Assembly: GCA_016873495.1 (NCBI GenBank) | Contig: VGXC01000022.1 | Span: 1-56,375, forward strand | DNA from: Nitrospira sp. | Lineage (GTDB): Bacteria > Nitrospirota > Nitrospiria > Nitrospirales > Nitrospiraceae | Length of the DNA stretch: 56,375 bases | Direction: 5' to 3' | In this document: one piece after another, positions 7,701-15,048 of the stretch | How the letters are laid out: each line of letters starts with the position of its first letter | How positions within the stretch are numbered: the stretch's first letter is position 1 | The notes under the pieces: model-generated | Database searches by the model: none | What the model saw: the letters and a program-made list of their open reading frames with translations, nothing else | What the model was told of the DNA's origin: nothing | Program-made: the position numbers and the translations under genes

Positions 7701-9603
7701 GAGCGGCCCGATCGCGGACATCCGGACCGTCGAGCCGGTGGGTTATGGTGTGAACGGCAGCTTCCGGGAGTTGATGGTGCAAGTCCACGATACGGTCCCG
7801 CACACGGTGAACATCGTGACCGCGGGCAACCCGCCGGGCCAGCCGATCGAAGTGGCGCTGGAAGCGGGCAAGACCGTGTCGTTTATGATGCCGGAGAAGA
7901 TTTACATGACGCCGATGCCGTTTCTGAACGGCGGCACGCACACGACCGGAAGCGGCTTGAACTTCAGGGCCGGCCCGATCGCGCAGCGGTTGGCGACCAA
8001 TCCAGAGTCGTCGCAGATTTTCAACAGCGCCATCCACGGGGATCCCTATACGCCGCTGCTGCGGGCGTATACGGGGGACACGATGGTGTTCCGGCTGTTG
8101 CATACCCTCATGAACGAGACGATGACCTGGACTCTCTCCGGCCATACGTTCTTGTCGGAGCGGTATGCGGGCGATGCCAACAGGAAGTATTCGATGCATA
8201 TCGGGATCGCCGAACGGTACGATCTGGTCGTGCCGCAGGCCGGCGGCCCGCGGCTGCAGGCCGGCGATTACATCCACTTCAACGGCCGGTCCTCCAAGTT
8301 CTCCGAGGGCGGCTGGGGCATCGTGCGCGTGTATGACAAGGAACAGCAGGATTTGCAGAAGTTGCCGGCCGGCTATTCGGGCCGGAACGAGATCCCGGCG
8401 GCGAAGCCGATCTGTCCGGCCGACGCGCCTGTGAAGAGCTTCAACGTCGTGGCCATGGACTATCCGTCCATGAAGTTCAACCCGAACGCGCCCGAGGCGA
8501 TCGAGGTGGACTTCGAACGGAAGATTCAGATCTCGAACCCCGACGCCAAGATCTACGCGTTGGAGGAGGACGTCGCAAAGGTGGCGGGGGGCATGCAGCC
8601 CATGCCGTTGACCATCCGCGCGAACGTCGGCGACTGCATCAAGGTGAACCTCAAGAACAACATGAAGGCGAGCCGTGCGTCCTTCTCGGCCATCGGCTTG
8701 GCCTTCGACCCGAAGGATTCCCTCGGGGCCAACGTGGGGAACAACGCCGGAGATCAGACGATCGCGGCGGGCGAGAGCCGGACCTACACCTACTATGCCG
8801 ATCCTTTCCTGGGGGAGGCGACCTCGATTGTGTGGGACTGGGGCAATGTGATGGTGAACCCGCGCAACGGGCTGTTCGGCGCGGTGGTCATCGGGCCGAA
8901 GGGATCCAAGTACCGGGATCCCAAGACCGGCGCCGATATCTCCACCAAGAACAGCTGGGCGGCCGACGTGATCGTGGACCGCACGATTCCCGGCAACGAG
9001 ACCCGGCACAATTACCGGGACGTTGCCCTGTTCTTCCAGGATGAGGACAACATCATCGGCACCAGCTTCATGCCCTATGTGCAGAACGTGGCCGGTTTGA
9101 CCGGTGTCAACTACCGGTCCGAACCGTACAAGTATCGTGAAGAGCAGGGCTGTTCGTTGGGCAAGGTCTTCCAGCCTTGCAAAGTCGACAAGCCCGAGGA
9201 TCCCGTGACGCCGATTATCCAGGCGCACGCGGGCGACCCGGTTCGGATTCACATCCTGGGCGCCAATAACGAGCAGAACGGGATGTTCAGCGTCGAGAAG
9301 CATGAGTGGCCGATCGAGCCCTTCATGCGCGGGGCCGACCAGATCAGTGTGGTCGAGTTCTCCGGGTCGGAAGCGATCGACGCGTTCATTCACTCTGCCG
9401 GCGGGCCTGCCCGTATGGCCGGCGACTATGTGTACAGCAATCAGCGGCTGCCGTACTCGCAGTCCGGTCAGTGGGGCTACCTGCGGGTGCTCCCGGCCGG
9501 CGACCAGCGGATCCTTCCGTTGGCCGGTGCGGCGGCGGGCGTGAAGAGCGCGCAGCAGGAAGAGCCGGCACAGGGGCAGGCGATTCCCGTGGCGGCGAAG
9601 TAA
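4729..9603 (+). CDS. giant six-cupredoxin multicopper oxidase-like periplasmic protein
   Basis: 1624 residues, with a Sec signal peptide (about residues 1-33, cleavage near SASA-ES). Three two-domain cupredoxin pairs can be traced, roughly residues 140-545, 740-1210 and 1230-1590. Pair 1 has copper-type motifs HIHG (H241/H243), HSHHPHG (H447-H452) and HCHVAHH (H523-H529), the usual multicopper oxidase C-terminal signature. Its second motif is degraded to FHTYS (H289). Pair 2 has HWH (H824/H826) and FWHDH (H955/H957) but lacks the C-terminal HCH motif. Pair 3 has neither. Each pair opens with a similar CPA(S/D)APVKS(Y/F) or GNxxDC element, so the protein looks like an internal triplication with uneven ligand loss. 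Function is unknown: electron transfer, copper handling or oxidase activity are all possible. ATG is preceded by AAGGAGG. It is monocistronic, with its own promoter and terminator. Confidence 0.85.
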   Translation: MYHSTFSLHSVVRTLGLMAGGALLWLPLSASAESSSSHEGHATVQQTAMSHQTPAWAEKLKGQTIVEDTMSGRAERSAQVEQQHQRIMEHMNHDPQVQGVNTGMFNTTSMLHQYGAGGQDMLLVSDPRVEPVSMNAGGKCPASAPVKSYDVSAINIEITLNQWLDFYPGYMYALTENLDKVREEEAKNKAAREKEGWDPGAVIPGIQAQWIQPLVIRGNQGDCVKIILQNKLEGGEEVSLHIHGSSTVVSATGKPATTTNPDTIVAKDKSVEMEWYIHPSTQEGGRQFHTYSNDRELTVMGLFGVFVVEPKGSEYLEPLGTGDPTPARSGWQVIIKNGSGPDFREFALIYHEVGDEAFRPVNKKGDFLPQRDPLTDAYRPGGRAINYRSEPFGINNMHVQHEYFGFEDESMGYSSYTFGDPSPTIPRSYMGDPAKFRLVHGGSEVFHSHHPHGGTIRWPRSPRAIDDMNLWATATNGPVKYPVIRAKTDRVDVEVIGPSEALDLETECGSGLCQQLAGDFLFHCHVAHHYVAGMWGYWRVYNTMQVGEYRNDTMPDLRELPDRKGRMKLPVTSDKLVGKTVDWFGKTFQIVEKGKSNWKSNPAVITIKDWVEMQLPPQGKPGHKDDEKGQIVSYDATVLDWIWEGNRAMSEKESTTDNPKYKSSHPGKRHPITFEPTTGKVAWPHLTPHFGKRVMFSPNHVGAPWLEMIRRDANGEESTEQAAPGENGVWSLCPENAGRKNYNVHFIKLPIKIAKAQGKEPAVVDPNGLIYVLHEEEEAIRKNDDLKYPLVVRGNIYDCVDWTLTSEWDDDDYTNFQSSKINTHWHFLQFDNQASDGVITGFSYEQSVRPFTMLEKKNKKGLPPPMNTVLTAAAKKGATSLSVKNAAQYHVGTDILVGADNVKGNEVARVKAISGNTITLTKGLRNDHPANDIVTVEFVRQRFWVDADVGTVFWHDHAFGATTWPHGGFGTFIAEPVGSTYHDPKTGKQIRSGPIADIRTVEPVGYGVNGSFRELMVQVHDTVPHTVNIVTAGNPPGQPIEVALEAGKTVSFMMPEKIYMTPMPFLNGGTHTTGSGLNFRAGPIAQRLATNPESSQIFNSAIHGDPYTPLLRAYTGDTMVFRLLHTLMNETMTWTLSGHTFLSERYAGDANRKYSMHIGIAERYDLVVPQAGGPRLQAGDYIHFNGRSSKFSEGGWGIVRVYDKEQQDLQKLPAGYSGRNEIPAAKPICPADAPVKSFNVVAMDYPSMKFNPNAPEAIEVDFERKIQISNPDAKIYALEEDVAKVAGGMQPMPLTIRANVGDCIKVNLKNNMKASRASFSAIGLAFDPKDSLGANVGNNAGDQTIAAGESRTYTYYADPFLGEATSIVWDWGNVMVNPRNGLFGAVVIGPKGSKYRDPKTGADISTKNSWAADVIVDRTIPGNETRHNYRDVALFFQDEDNIIGTSFMPYVQNVAGLTGVNYRSEPYKYREEQGCSLGKVFQPCKVDKPEDPVTPIIQAHAGDPVRIHILGANNEQNGMFSVEKHEWPIEPFMRGADQISVVEFSGSEAIDAFIHSAGGPARMAGDYVYSNQRLPYSQSGQWGYLRVLPAGDQRILPLAGAAAGVKSAQQEEPAQGQAIPVAAK

Positions 9604-9637
9604 CCAGCCCTACGCTCGTTTGAACAGTTGAGCCTGA

Positions 9638-9672
9638 GGGGGGGAGCCGACGAGGCTCCCCCCCTTTTTTTT
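9638..9672 (+). terminator. intrinsic terminator after the multicopper oxidase gene
   Basis: 11-bp perfect stem (9638-9648 with 9654-9664), GACGA loop, then eight T (9665-9672). It lies 34 bp after the stop at 9603. Ends the monocistronic transcript. Confidence 0.95.
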
Positions 9673-9689
9673 GTCCGACTCTTCGGTTA

Positions 9690-9705
9690 GGATAGCCGCC
9701 TATCC
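9690..9705 (+). promoter_or_regulatory. small palindrome upstream of the 9745 gene
   Basis: GGATAG-CCGC-CTATCC, a 6-bp perfect dyad 40 bp before the start codon, followed by the AT-rich stretch 9707-9721. It may be an operator or simply chance; no clear -35/-10 pair was found around it. Confidence 0.25.
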
Positions 9706-9744
9706 GTCAATTATTTTATCTACATGAAGTCATACGGAGGCAGG

Positions 9745-10650
9745 ATGAGCCGGTTTGCTATAGCCCTGTGCCTGACTCTGCTCCTGGCGGCGTCGGCTTT
9801 GGCGTATGACGTCGTCGAGGTCAAGGATGGCGGGACCGTGGCAGGTCGTGTGACGCTGGACGGGCCGGTTCCGGCTCCCAAGGGCTACAATCTCGTCATC
9901 TATCCAGACCCCCAGTACTGCGGCCGGATTTCGAACGGAAAGGGGTGGCGTCTCCTCTATGATTTCTCGGTGGATGGTGCGCACGGGCTGAAAGACTCCG
10001 TCGTCATGCTCGAGGGGATTTCGGCCGGGAAGGCGTTCGAGGTGTCGGTTCCCCGCGTCGAGGCGCGTGATTGCCGATTCATGCCCTTTGTGACGGTCGT
10101 GCGTGACGGTCATGCCGTGGAAGTCGTGAACATGGACCCGGTGATGCACGATATCCAGGCCTACGAAAACTCGAAGCTCCAGGGGGCGCGGGTTCTGTTC
10201 AACCAACCCTTGCCCATGAATTTCCATCACAAGCGCGGCGATCTGCATGCGTCGCATCAACATGAACTCGGCAAGTCTCTGTTGGGGCCCATTTATCTCA
10301 GCAAGGGACGACGGATGTTCGTCATGCAGTGTGGCTTCCACCCCTACATGGAAAGTTGGGCCGTCGCCATCGACAATCCTTACTATGCAATCACCGATGC
10401 ATCCGGCTCGTTTACGATCTCCGGCGTTCCTCCCGGCACCTATCGGCTGGTCGCCTGGCACCCCCAGACGGGCATTGTGCCCGCTCAGTTGGTCACGGTG
10501 GAGCCAAACGGAACCGTGAATGCGGCCTTGTCTTTCAAGGCACCGATCGGTCGCCGCACAGCGCACGAGGTCGTTGACAACCCACGTTTCGGCCCGGGGG
10601 TCCTGGGCTACCCGCTCGACATTATTCCCCTCGTAGAGCGCCAGCAGTAA
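9745..10650 (+). CDS. periplasmic cupredoxin-like protein with CarboxypepD_reg domain
   Basis: 301 residues from the ATG at 9745, chosen over the in-frame ATG at 9724 because GGAGG (9736-9740) is correctly spaced and the signal peptide (MSRFAIALCL... to SALA-YD) then starts at the N-terminus. The middle carries a plausible type 1 copper site: H135 in VMHDIQ, then C196-x2-H199-x2-M202 in MQCGFHPYM. This is followed by a carboxypeptidase-regulatory-like beta-sandwich (about residues 215-275, ending VAWHP). The same architecture recurs in the gene at 12342, so the two are paralogues. Copper binding is inference from the His...Cys-x2-His-x2-Met pattern. Likely role: small electron carrier or copper-binding factor in the periplasm. 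The downstream HEAT gene starts 4 bp after the stop, so they form an operon. Confidence 0.8.
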   Translation: MSRFAIALCLTLLLAASALAYDVVEVKDGGTVAGRVTLDGPVPAPKGYNLVIYPDPQYCGRISNGKGWRLLYDFSVDGAHGLKDSVVMLEGISAGKAFEVSVPRVEARDCRFMPFVTVVRDGHAVEVVNMDPVMHDIQAYENSKLQGARVLFNQPLPMNFHHKRGDLHASHQHELGKSLLGPIYLSKGRRMFVMQCGFHPYMESWAVAIDNPYYAITDASGSFTISGVPPGTYRLVAWHPQTGIVPAQLVTVEPNGTVNAALSFKAPIGRRTAHEVVDNPRFGPGVLGYPLDIIPLVERQQ

Positions 10651-10654
10651 GTTG

Positions 10655-12082
10655 ATGGCGCTACCCGTCACGATTGCTCCGCGTGTCATTTGGCCTGTCC
10701 TGCTGCCGACCCTGGTCTTGCTGTTGATGGGTGTGCCCGGTTTGGTCCGGGCTGGTGAGAAGCCGGCACATTCGCTCAAGGATGCCCAGGCCGCCTACGA
10801 CCAGCGGCACTATGATCAGGCGCTGACGTTGGTCGAGTCCCTCACACAGGACGGAGGGCAAGGGGCCGACGCGCTACGGCTCAAAGCCAGGATACTGGTT
10901 CATCTTGGCCGGCCGGTGGATGCGTTGTCCGTCTACGATCAGGTCGCCGCCAAGTTGGGCAAAGATGACAAGGCGTTGCTCCATGATGTGGCCTTCGGAT
11001 TCATCGTGGTTGTGCTGAAGGACATGCGGGAACAGATGCGCGGGGCCGGCTATACCGCGCTCAAGGAAGTGTCATCCGACGAGACCATTCCCTATTTTCT
11101 CGACGGGCTCAGCGATGGATCGGGGCTGGTGCGTGCGCTGGCGGCTGAGGGCTTGGGGCGGCTGAAGCCGGGAGCCCATACGGCGAGGCTTAAGAAAGCC
11201 CTGGAGGATCAGGCCGCGATCGTGAGGGTGGCGGTGTTGAAATCTCTGGGCCGGTCGCGAGACCGGTCGCAGATTCCTGTCGTGGAGCCGTCGCTCAAGG
11301 ATGAGCAAGTAACGGTCCGTATTGCTGCTTCCGGCGCACTCGTCATGCTCGGGCGGGCGGAAGCCTGGACCCAGCTGCGTGAGGCGGCGGAGGCGCAAAA
11401 TCCGGAGGATCGTGCGGCCGCGCTTCGGATGTTGGGCGACCTGGAAGATCGGCGTGCCTTGCCGTTGTTGCAACAAGCCTTGACCCATATGCAGCCCTCG
11501 GTGCGGGGGGCGGCAGCCACGGCTTTGGGGAGTTTGAAGGATCCGGCGGCAGGGCCGGCTCTGGTCAAAGCGCTGCACGATTCGATTCCAGGCGTGCGGA
11601 CTGCCGTGGTGATCAGCTTGGGAGAGGTGGCCGCTTCTGAATCTGCTGTTGCGCTGAAGGAATCGCTCCTAGATCCGAACCAGGCTGTTCGGGCTGCATC
11701 GGTCTCCGCTCTTCTGCACCTCAGGACTCCTTTTGCGGAGGTGGTTGATACGGTCATGACCCTGTCCCGCAACACCGATCCGGGCATCAGGGCCTCAGTG
11801 GGAAGGGCCCTTTCCCAGGCCCAGGGCAAAGGCCGTGCGGAGGCGGTGGAAGTCTTGCGGTTATTGCTTGAGGACCCCCTTCCGCGGCCTCGTATTGCTG
11901 CGGCGAGAAGCCTTGGGCACATTGTCAGTCCCGAGCTCAATCACGAGCAACATCGCGAAATAATTGCGATATTGAAGAATGGGCTCAAGGACAAGGACGA
12001 GGCGGTCCGGGCTACGGTCGGAGGAGCCCTCATCAGAGCGCTCGGCGCAGCCGGACAGGATCAGCCCGTCAAAGGACGTTGA
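10655..12082 (+). CDS. exported HEAT-repeat protein
   Basis: 475 residues from ATG 10655 (a TTG at 10652 is an alternative). An N-terminal hydrophobic segment ends in VRAGEKPAHS and looks like a signal peptide. Residues about 35-120 resemble a TPR-like helical pair (DAQAAYDQRHYDQALTLVES). From about residue 135 onward, repeated units of about 31 residues of the form ...VR..A..aLG.l.d..a...L..aL.D follow. These are HEAT/PBS-lyase-type repeats, roughly ten of them. Such solenoids usually serve protein-protein contact. It lies between two cupredoxin-like paralogues, so it may scaffold or help assemble them. No catalytic residues recognised. Confidence 0.8.
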   Translation: MALPVTIAPRVIWPVLLPTLVLLLMGVPGLVRAGEKPAHSLKDAQAAYDQRHYDQALTLVESLTQDGGQGADALRLKARILVHLGRPVDALSVYDQVAAKLGKDDKALLHDVAFGFIVVVLKDMREQMRGAGYTALKEVSSDETIPYFLDGLSDGSGLVRALAAEGLGRLKPGAHTARLKKALEDQAAIVRVAVLKSLGRSRDRSQIPVVEPSLKDEQVTVRIAASGALVMLGRAEAWTQLREAAEAQNPEDRAAALRMLGDLEDRRALPLLQQALTHMQPSVRGAAATALGSLKDPAAGPALVKALHDSIPGVRTAVVISLGEVAASESAVALKESLLDPNQAVRAASVSALLHLRTPFAEVVDTVMTLSRNTDPGIRASVGRALSQAQGKGRAEAVEVLRLLLEDPLPRPRIAAARSLGHIVSPELNHEQHREIIAILKNGLKDKDEAVRATVGGALIRALGAAGQDQPVKGR

Positions 12083-12106
12083 CCAGGGGGAATCGTTGAT
12101 AGTCGC

Positions 12107-12136
12107 TTGACAGGCTCTTGGCCGGTGGGCTATACA
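12107..12136 (+). promoter_or_regulatory. sigma-70-type promoter, TTGACA-18-TATACA
   Basis: TTGACA at 12107-12112, an 18-nt spacer, TATACA at 12131-12136. It begins 25 bp after the HEAT gene stop and about 205 bp before the next start codon, implying a long 5' leader for the gene at 12342. Confidence 0.6.
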
Positions 12137-12143
12137 TGACCGT

Positions 12144-12341
12144 TCGAAAGCCTTGATGACCCTCCAGCACATGCCCGTATTGCGGGCTACCCAGGCGTGG
12201 CTTGAGGGTGATCGTTCCACCCATTGCGAACGTCATGCGGTCGGGCAAGGGTGCGTGGTAGTTCCAGGGGACTTATTCGAACGTAGTAGTCAAACGGTAT
12301 CGGTCTGAATCTTACGGTATTACTCACAAGGAGGCGGTGAC
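12144..12341 (+). other. long 5' leader with possible nested stem-loops
   Basis: Expected untranslated leader between the promoter at 12107-12136 and the ATG at 12342. It contains an outer stem ACCCTC (12159-12164) with GAGGGT (12204-12209). Inside this is a hairpin GCCCG (12173-12177), TATTG loop, CGGGC (12183-12187). No ORF of note and no riboswitch class recognised. AAGGAGG just before the ATG is the ribosome site. Confidence 0.3.
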
Positions 12342-13130
12342 ATGAAGAAGGGTGTAATGACATTTGTGTTTGGTCTGGTGGCTGCGGCCCTCGTGGCAGC
12401 GCCCCTCACCTCGTACGCTGGCGGGACGGTGACCGGCAAGGTGACCTTTGCCGGCAAGAGTGAATCCAAGGAATTCTCCTTCGCGAAGTTCCCCAATCCC
12501 AAGTTCTGTCCGAAGATTCCGAAGAAGGAGCTTTCCCAGGGGGATAAGCGCATCCTCAATTCCATCGAGGTGGGTAAGGACGGCGGCCTGAAGGCGGCGA
12601 TGGTGGCCATCTCCGACATCGAAGACAAGGCGTTCATGGACGGCTACAAGGGCACCGATGTGGTGGCCGAGTTCTGCGAATTCCAGCCCTACACGGGTGT
12701 GGTGGTGAAGCAGAAGAACTTCCATGTCGAGAACCACGATTCGGATCCGGATGACCCCAAGTCCGTGAAGGGCGTGCTGCACAATCCGCACTCCTTCGAA
12801 GTGATGGGTTCCAGCTCGACGACGATCTTCAACATCGGTCTGGCCGAGAAGGGTTCCAAGCTGGATAAGCCGGCGGTGCTGCGCAAGGACAAGCAGGGTT
12901 CCATGATGCGGCTCCAGTGCGACCAGCATGAATTCATGCAGTCCTTCTTCCTGCCGGTTTCCAACCCGCACTACGCGGTGGTAGGCGATGACGGCAGCTT
13001 CGAGATCAAGGACGTGCCGGCGGGCAAGCATAAAATTGTGGCCTGGCATCCGTTCGCGGGCCGCGTCGAAGCCGATGTGGACGTGCCGGAGGGCGGCAAG
13101 GTCGAGGCCAAGCTCCAGGTCAAGAAGTAA
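12342..13130 (+). CDS. periplasmic cupredoxin-like protein with CarboxypepD_reg domain (paralogue)
   Basis: 262 residues with a clear signal peptide (MKKGVMTFVF... to SYA-GG). Paralogue of the 9745 product. The putative copper ligands are H147 and H150 in VLHNPHSFEVM and C193-x2-H196-x2-M199 in LQCDQHEFM. The beta-sandwich that follows (about 205-255) again contains IVAWHP. The mature part is Lys-rich and its codon use resembles highly expressed neighbours such as nxrB. It has a strong ribosome site (AAGGAGG), its own promoter-like element and a strong terminator, so it is probably an abundant single-gene product. Function is unknown. A type 1 copper electron carrier is the best guess, but no experimental family member is known to me. 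Confidence 0.8.
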   Translation: MKKGVMTFVFGLVAAALVAAPLTSYAGGTVTGKVTFAGKSESKEFSFAKFPNPKFCPKIPKKELSQGDKRILNSIEVGKDGGLKAAMVAISDIEDKAFMDGYKGTDVVAEFCEFQPYTGVVVKQKNFHVENHDSDPDDPKSVKGVLHNPHSFEVMGSSSTTIFNIGLAEKGSKLDKPAVLRKDKQGSMMRLQCDQHEFMQSFFLPVSNPHYAVVGDDGSFEIKDVPAGKHKIVAWHPFAGRVEADVDVPEGGKVEAKLQVKK

Positions 13131-13165
13131 GATTTCGAGCAGTTCAATCTTCGTTGCCTTCGAAG

Positions 13166-13203
13166 CGGGCGGCGGCCTTTCCGGCTGCCGCCCGTTTTGT
13201 TTT
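13166..13203 (+). terminator. intrinsic terminator
   Basis: 12-bp stem with one G-T pair (13166-13177 with 13183-13194), TTTCC loop, followed by TTTTGTTTT. It lies 36 bp after the 12342 gene stop. Confidence 0.93.
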
Positions 13204-13338
13204 GTTGCGGGGGCGCTGGACCCTCGCCGAATGCCCATTTTCTCCGTTTTCCTCGCCTTGCCTTTCTGTGACCGAACTGGGTAAGATTGACCGTTTTTCA
13301 ACCGACCGGCGCGGCGTTTGCCGCTCAAGCGAGGCCCC

Positions 13339-14328
13339 GTGCGTCGAGAGTTGTCGCTCGCCGAAATTTTTCAGATCGGTTACTACTGGGAAACGAAAAT
13401 CCTCCTGACCGCGGTTAGGTTGGATGTGTTTTCGGCATTGGGCGAAAAAGAACGGACCCTGGCTGAGATTGCGGAGCAGATCGGGGCGGACTCCCGGGCC
13501 TTGGAGCTGTTGCTCAACGCGTTGGTGGCGATGAAGGTGCTGACCAAGGAGGGGCTCCGCTTTGCCAACACCGATACGGCACGTACCCACCTGGTAAAGA
13601 GTCAGCCCAACTACGTCGGCCACTTGTTGTTGTTGCACGATGCCGAGTGGAACAATTGGGGAAAGCTGGATGAGACGATCAAGACCGGTCGTTCGCCGGT
13701 CAGCCAGCATGTCTTCGAAACCAACCCGGAACTGGGCGCCAATGTTCTGTCCGTCCTGGACCGGATCGGACAGCAAAGCGGGCCAGGCTTGGCCAAGCGT
13801 CTTGCGCTAGAGGGGGCGAAGACCTTGCTGGACCTTGGTGGGGGCGCCGGCACCAACGCCATCGCCTTCTGCACTCTGTATCCGCAGATGACGGCGGTGG
13901 TCTTCGATTTGCCCCAGACTTTGCAGGTTGCCGAGCGGGCGATCAAGGAGGCAGGCTTGGAGGGACGCATCAGTTTGCAGCCCGGCAACTTCAACGCGGA
14001 TCCTCTTGGCGGCCCCTACGATGTCATTCTGATGTCCGACATTCTGCACTATCAAGGGCCTGAAGCTAATGAAGCCCTCGTCAGGAAGGCCTTCGCGCAT
14101 GTATCGGCGGGCAGTATGCTGATCATCAAGGATCGCTTCCTGGAGGAGTCGCGAACCGGCCCGGCCTGGGTGACGGCCTTTGCCGTCCATATTCTGGTGA
14201 ATACGGAGCAAGGCCGCTGCTATACGGCCGCTGAGGCTATGGGCTGGATGGAGAGGGCGGGGTTCGCGTCTGTCGTCGAGTTGGAGCGAACTGCGGTGGT
14301 GCTGGGAACGAAGGGAGCCAAAGACTAA
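13339..14328 (+). CDS. SAM-dependent O-methyltransferase-like protein
   Basis: About 329 residues from GTG 13339 (TTG 13318 is an alternative in frame; neither has an ideal ribosome site). The N-terminal 80 residues are a winged-helix dimerisation domain of the plant/CrtF/TcmN O-methyltransferase type (LAEIFQIGYYWETK...). The Rossmann SAM-binding domain follows, with motif I LDLGGGAGTNA around residue 170 and a post-motif acidic end in VFDLPQ. The LSDILHYQ segment lies where these enzymes hold catalytic-loop residues. The substrate cannot be told; small phenolic or polyketide-like compounds are typical of the family. TAA overlaps the ATG of the next gene (TAATG), indicating translational coupling to the DUF420-type membrane protein. 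Confidence 0.8.
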   Translation: MRRELSLAEIFQIGYYWETKILLTAVRLDVFSALGEKERTLAEIAEQIGADSRALELLLNALVAMKVLTKEGLRFANTDTARTHLVKSQPNYVGHLLLLHDAEWNNWGKLDETIKTGRSPVSQHVFETNPELGANVLSVLDRIGQQSGPGLAKRLALEGAKTLLDLGGGAGTNAIAFCTLYPQMTAVVFDLPQTLQVAERAIKEAGLEGRISLQPGNFNADPLGGPYDVILMSDILHYQGPEANEALVRKAFAHVSAGSMLIIKDRFLEESRTGPAWVTAFAVHILVNTEQGRCYTAAEAMGWMERAGFASVVELERTAVVLGTKGAKD

Positions 14329-15044
14329 TGTTGGAGTGGCTGAAGCAGCCCGGTTTTTTCGGGACCCATGCGACATTGGGCGCGGACATCAGCCAGCTCA
14401 TGGCGACCCTCTTCACCGGCCTCTTCATCATCGGGTGGGTACAGGCCAGGCGCCGACAGGCCGATGCGCACCATTGGCTCATGCTGAGCGGCATGGTGGC
14501 GATGGTGGTGTTCTTCACGAACTACTATCTCTTTCGGCAACTCGGTGTGCTGGCGGTGGAGGGGAAGGAAGGGTTCGGCGGCTCGCAAGATCTCTACGAT
14601 CACGTGTTCATTCCGTTGCTGACCGTGCACATTCTCCTCGTCATTATCGGTCTGGTAATGGCCGTGTACATGATTGTCCTGGGGTTCCGCGCGCAAGCGT
14701 TTGACCAGGGGAAGCGCAAGCTTGCAGACGTTACCTTGCTGACGTCGTGGGGGAAGATCGGCAAGATTTTCGGCGGCATCACGGCGGTGATCCTGCTCTT
14801 GTTTGCATCCCGTGTCGCCAGCGCCGGCTTCTCCTCGCGCAAGCTGATGGTGTACCTGGGCCTGCTGTTGCTGATCGCAATCGTGTTCTCCGTGGAGATC
14901 ACGATTCAGCGAATCTGGCCGAACGCCGAGCGGCGTCACCGGGTACTGGGCCGGTTCACGATGATCATCTATTGCGTCCTGTTCGTGACTGGCAGTGTGA
15001 CCTATACGATGCTCTACATTTTATACCCCGGCAAGATTGGGTGA
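14328..15044 (+). CDS. DUF420-type multi-pass membrane protein
   Basis: 238 residues with about five to six membrane helices. These include TLFTGLFIIGWVQARR, HHWLMLSGMVAMVVFF, LLTVHILLVIIGLVMAVYMI and three more to the C-terminus. The HR(R/Q)..D.H.W.M pattern after helix 1 and a later helix starting TVHI match DUF420/CtaG-like proteins, often found next to terminal oxidases. These are suspected to act in haem-copper oxidase assembly, but this is not established. Overlaps the preceding stop by one base and is followed 4 bp on by the PCP_red protein. Confidence 0.7.
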   Translation: MLEWLKQPGFFGTHATLGADISQLMATLFTGLFIIGWVQARRRQADAHHWLMLSGMVAMVVFFTNYYLFRQLGVLAVEGKEGFGGSQDLYDHVFIPLLTVHILLVIIGLVMAVYMIVLGFRAQAFDQGKRKLADVTLLTSWGKIGKIFGGITAVILLLFASRVASAGFSSRKLMVYLGLLLLIAIVFSVEITIQRIWPNAERRHRVLGRFTMIIYCVLFVTGSVTYTMLYILYPGKIG

Positions 15045-15048
15045 GCCG

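Noticed and set aside
4747..9393. 1548-codon open frame antisense to the multicopper oxidase gene
   Set aside because: The plus-strand product has signal peptide, copper motifs and proper start/stop. The antisense frame is a shadow of the strong G/C third-position bias and shows Arg/His/Leu-rich, motif-free sequence.
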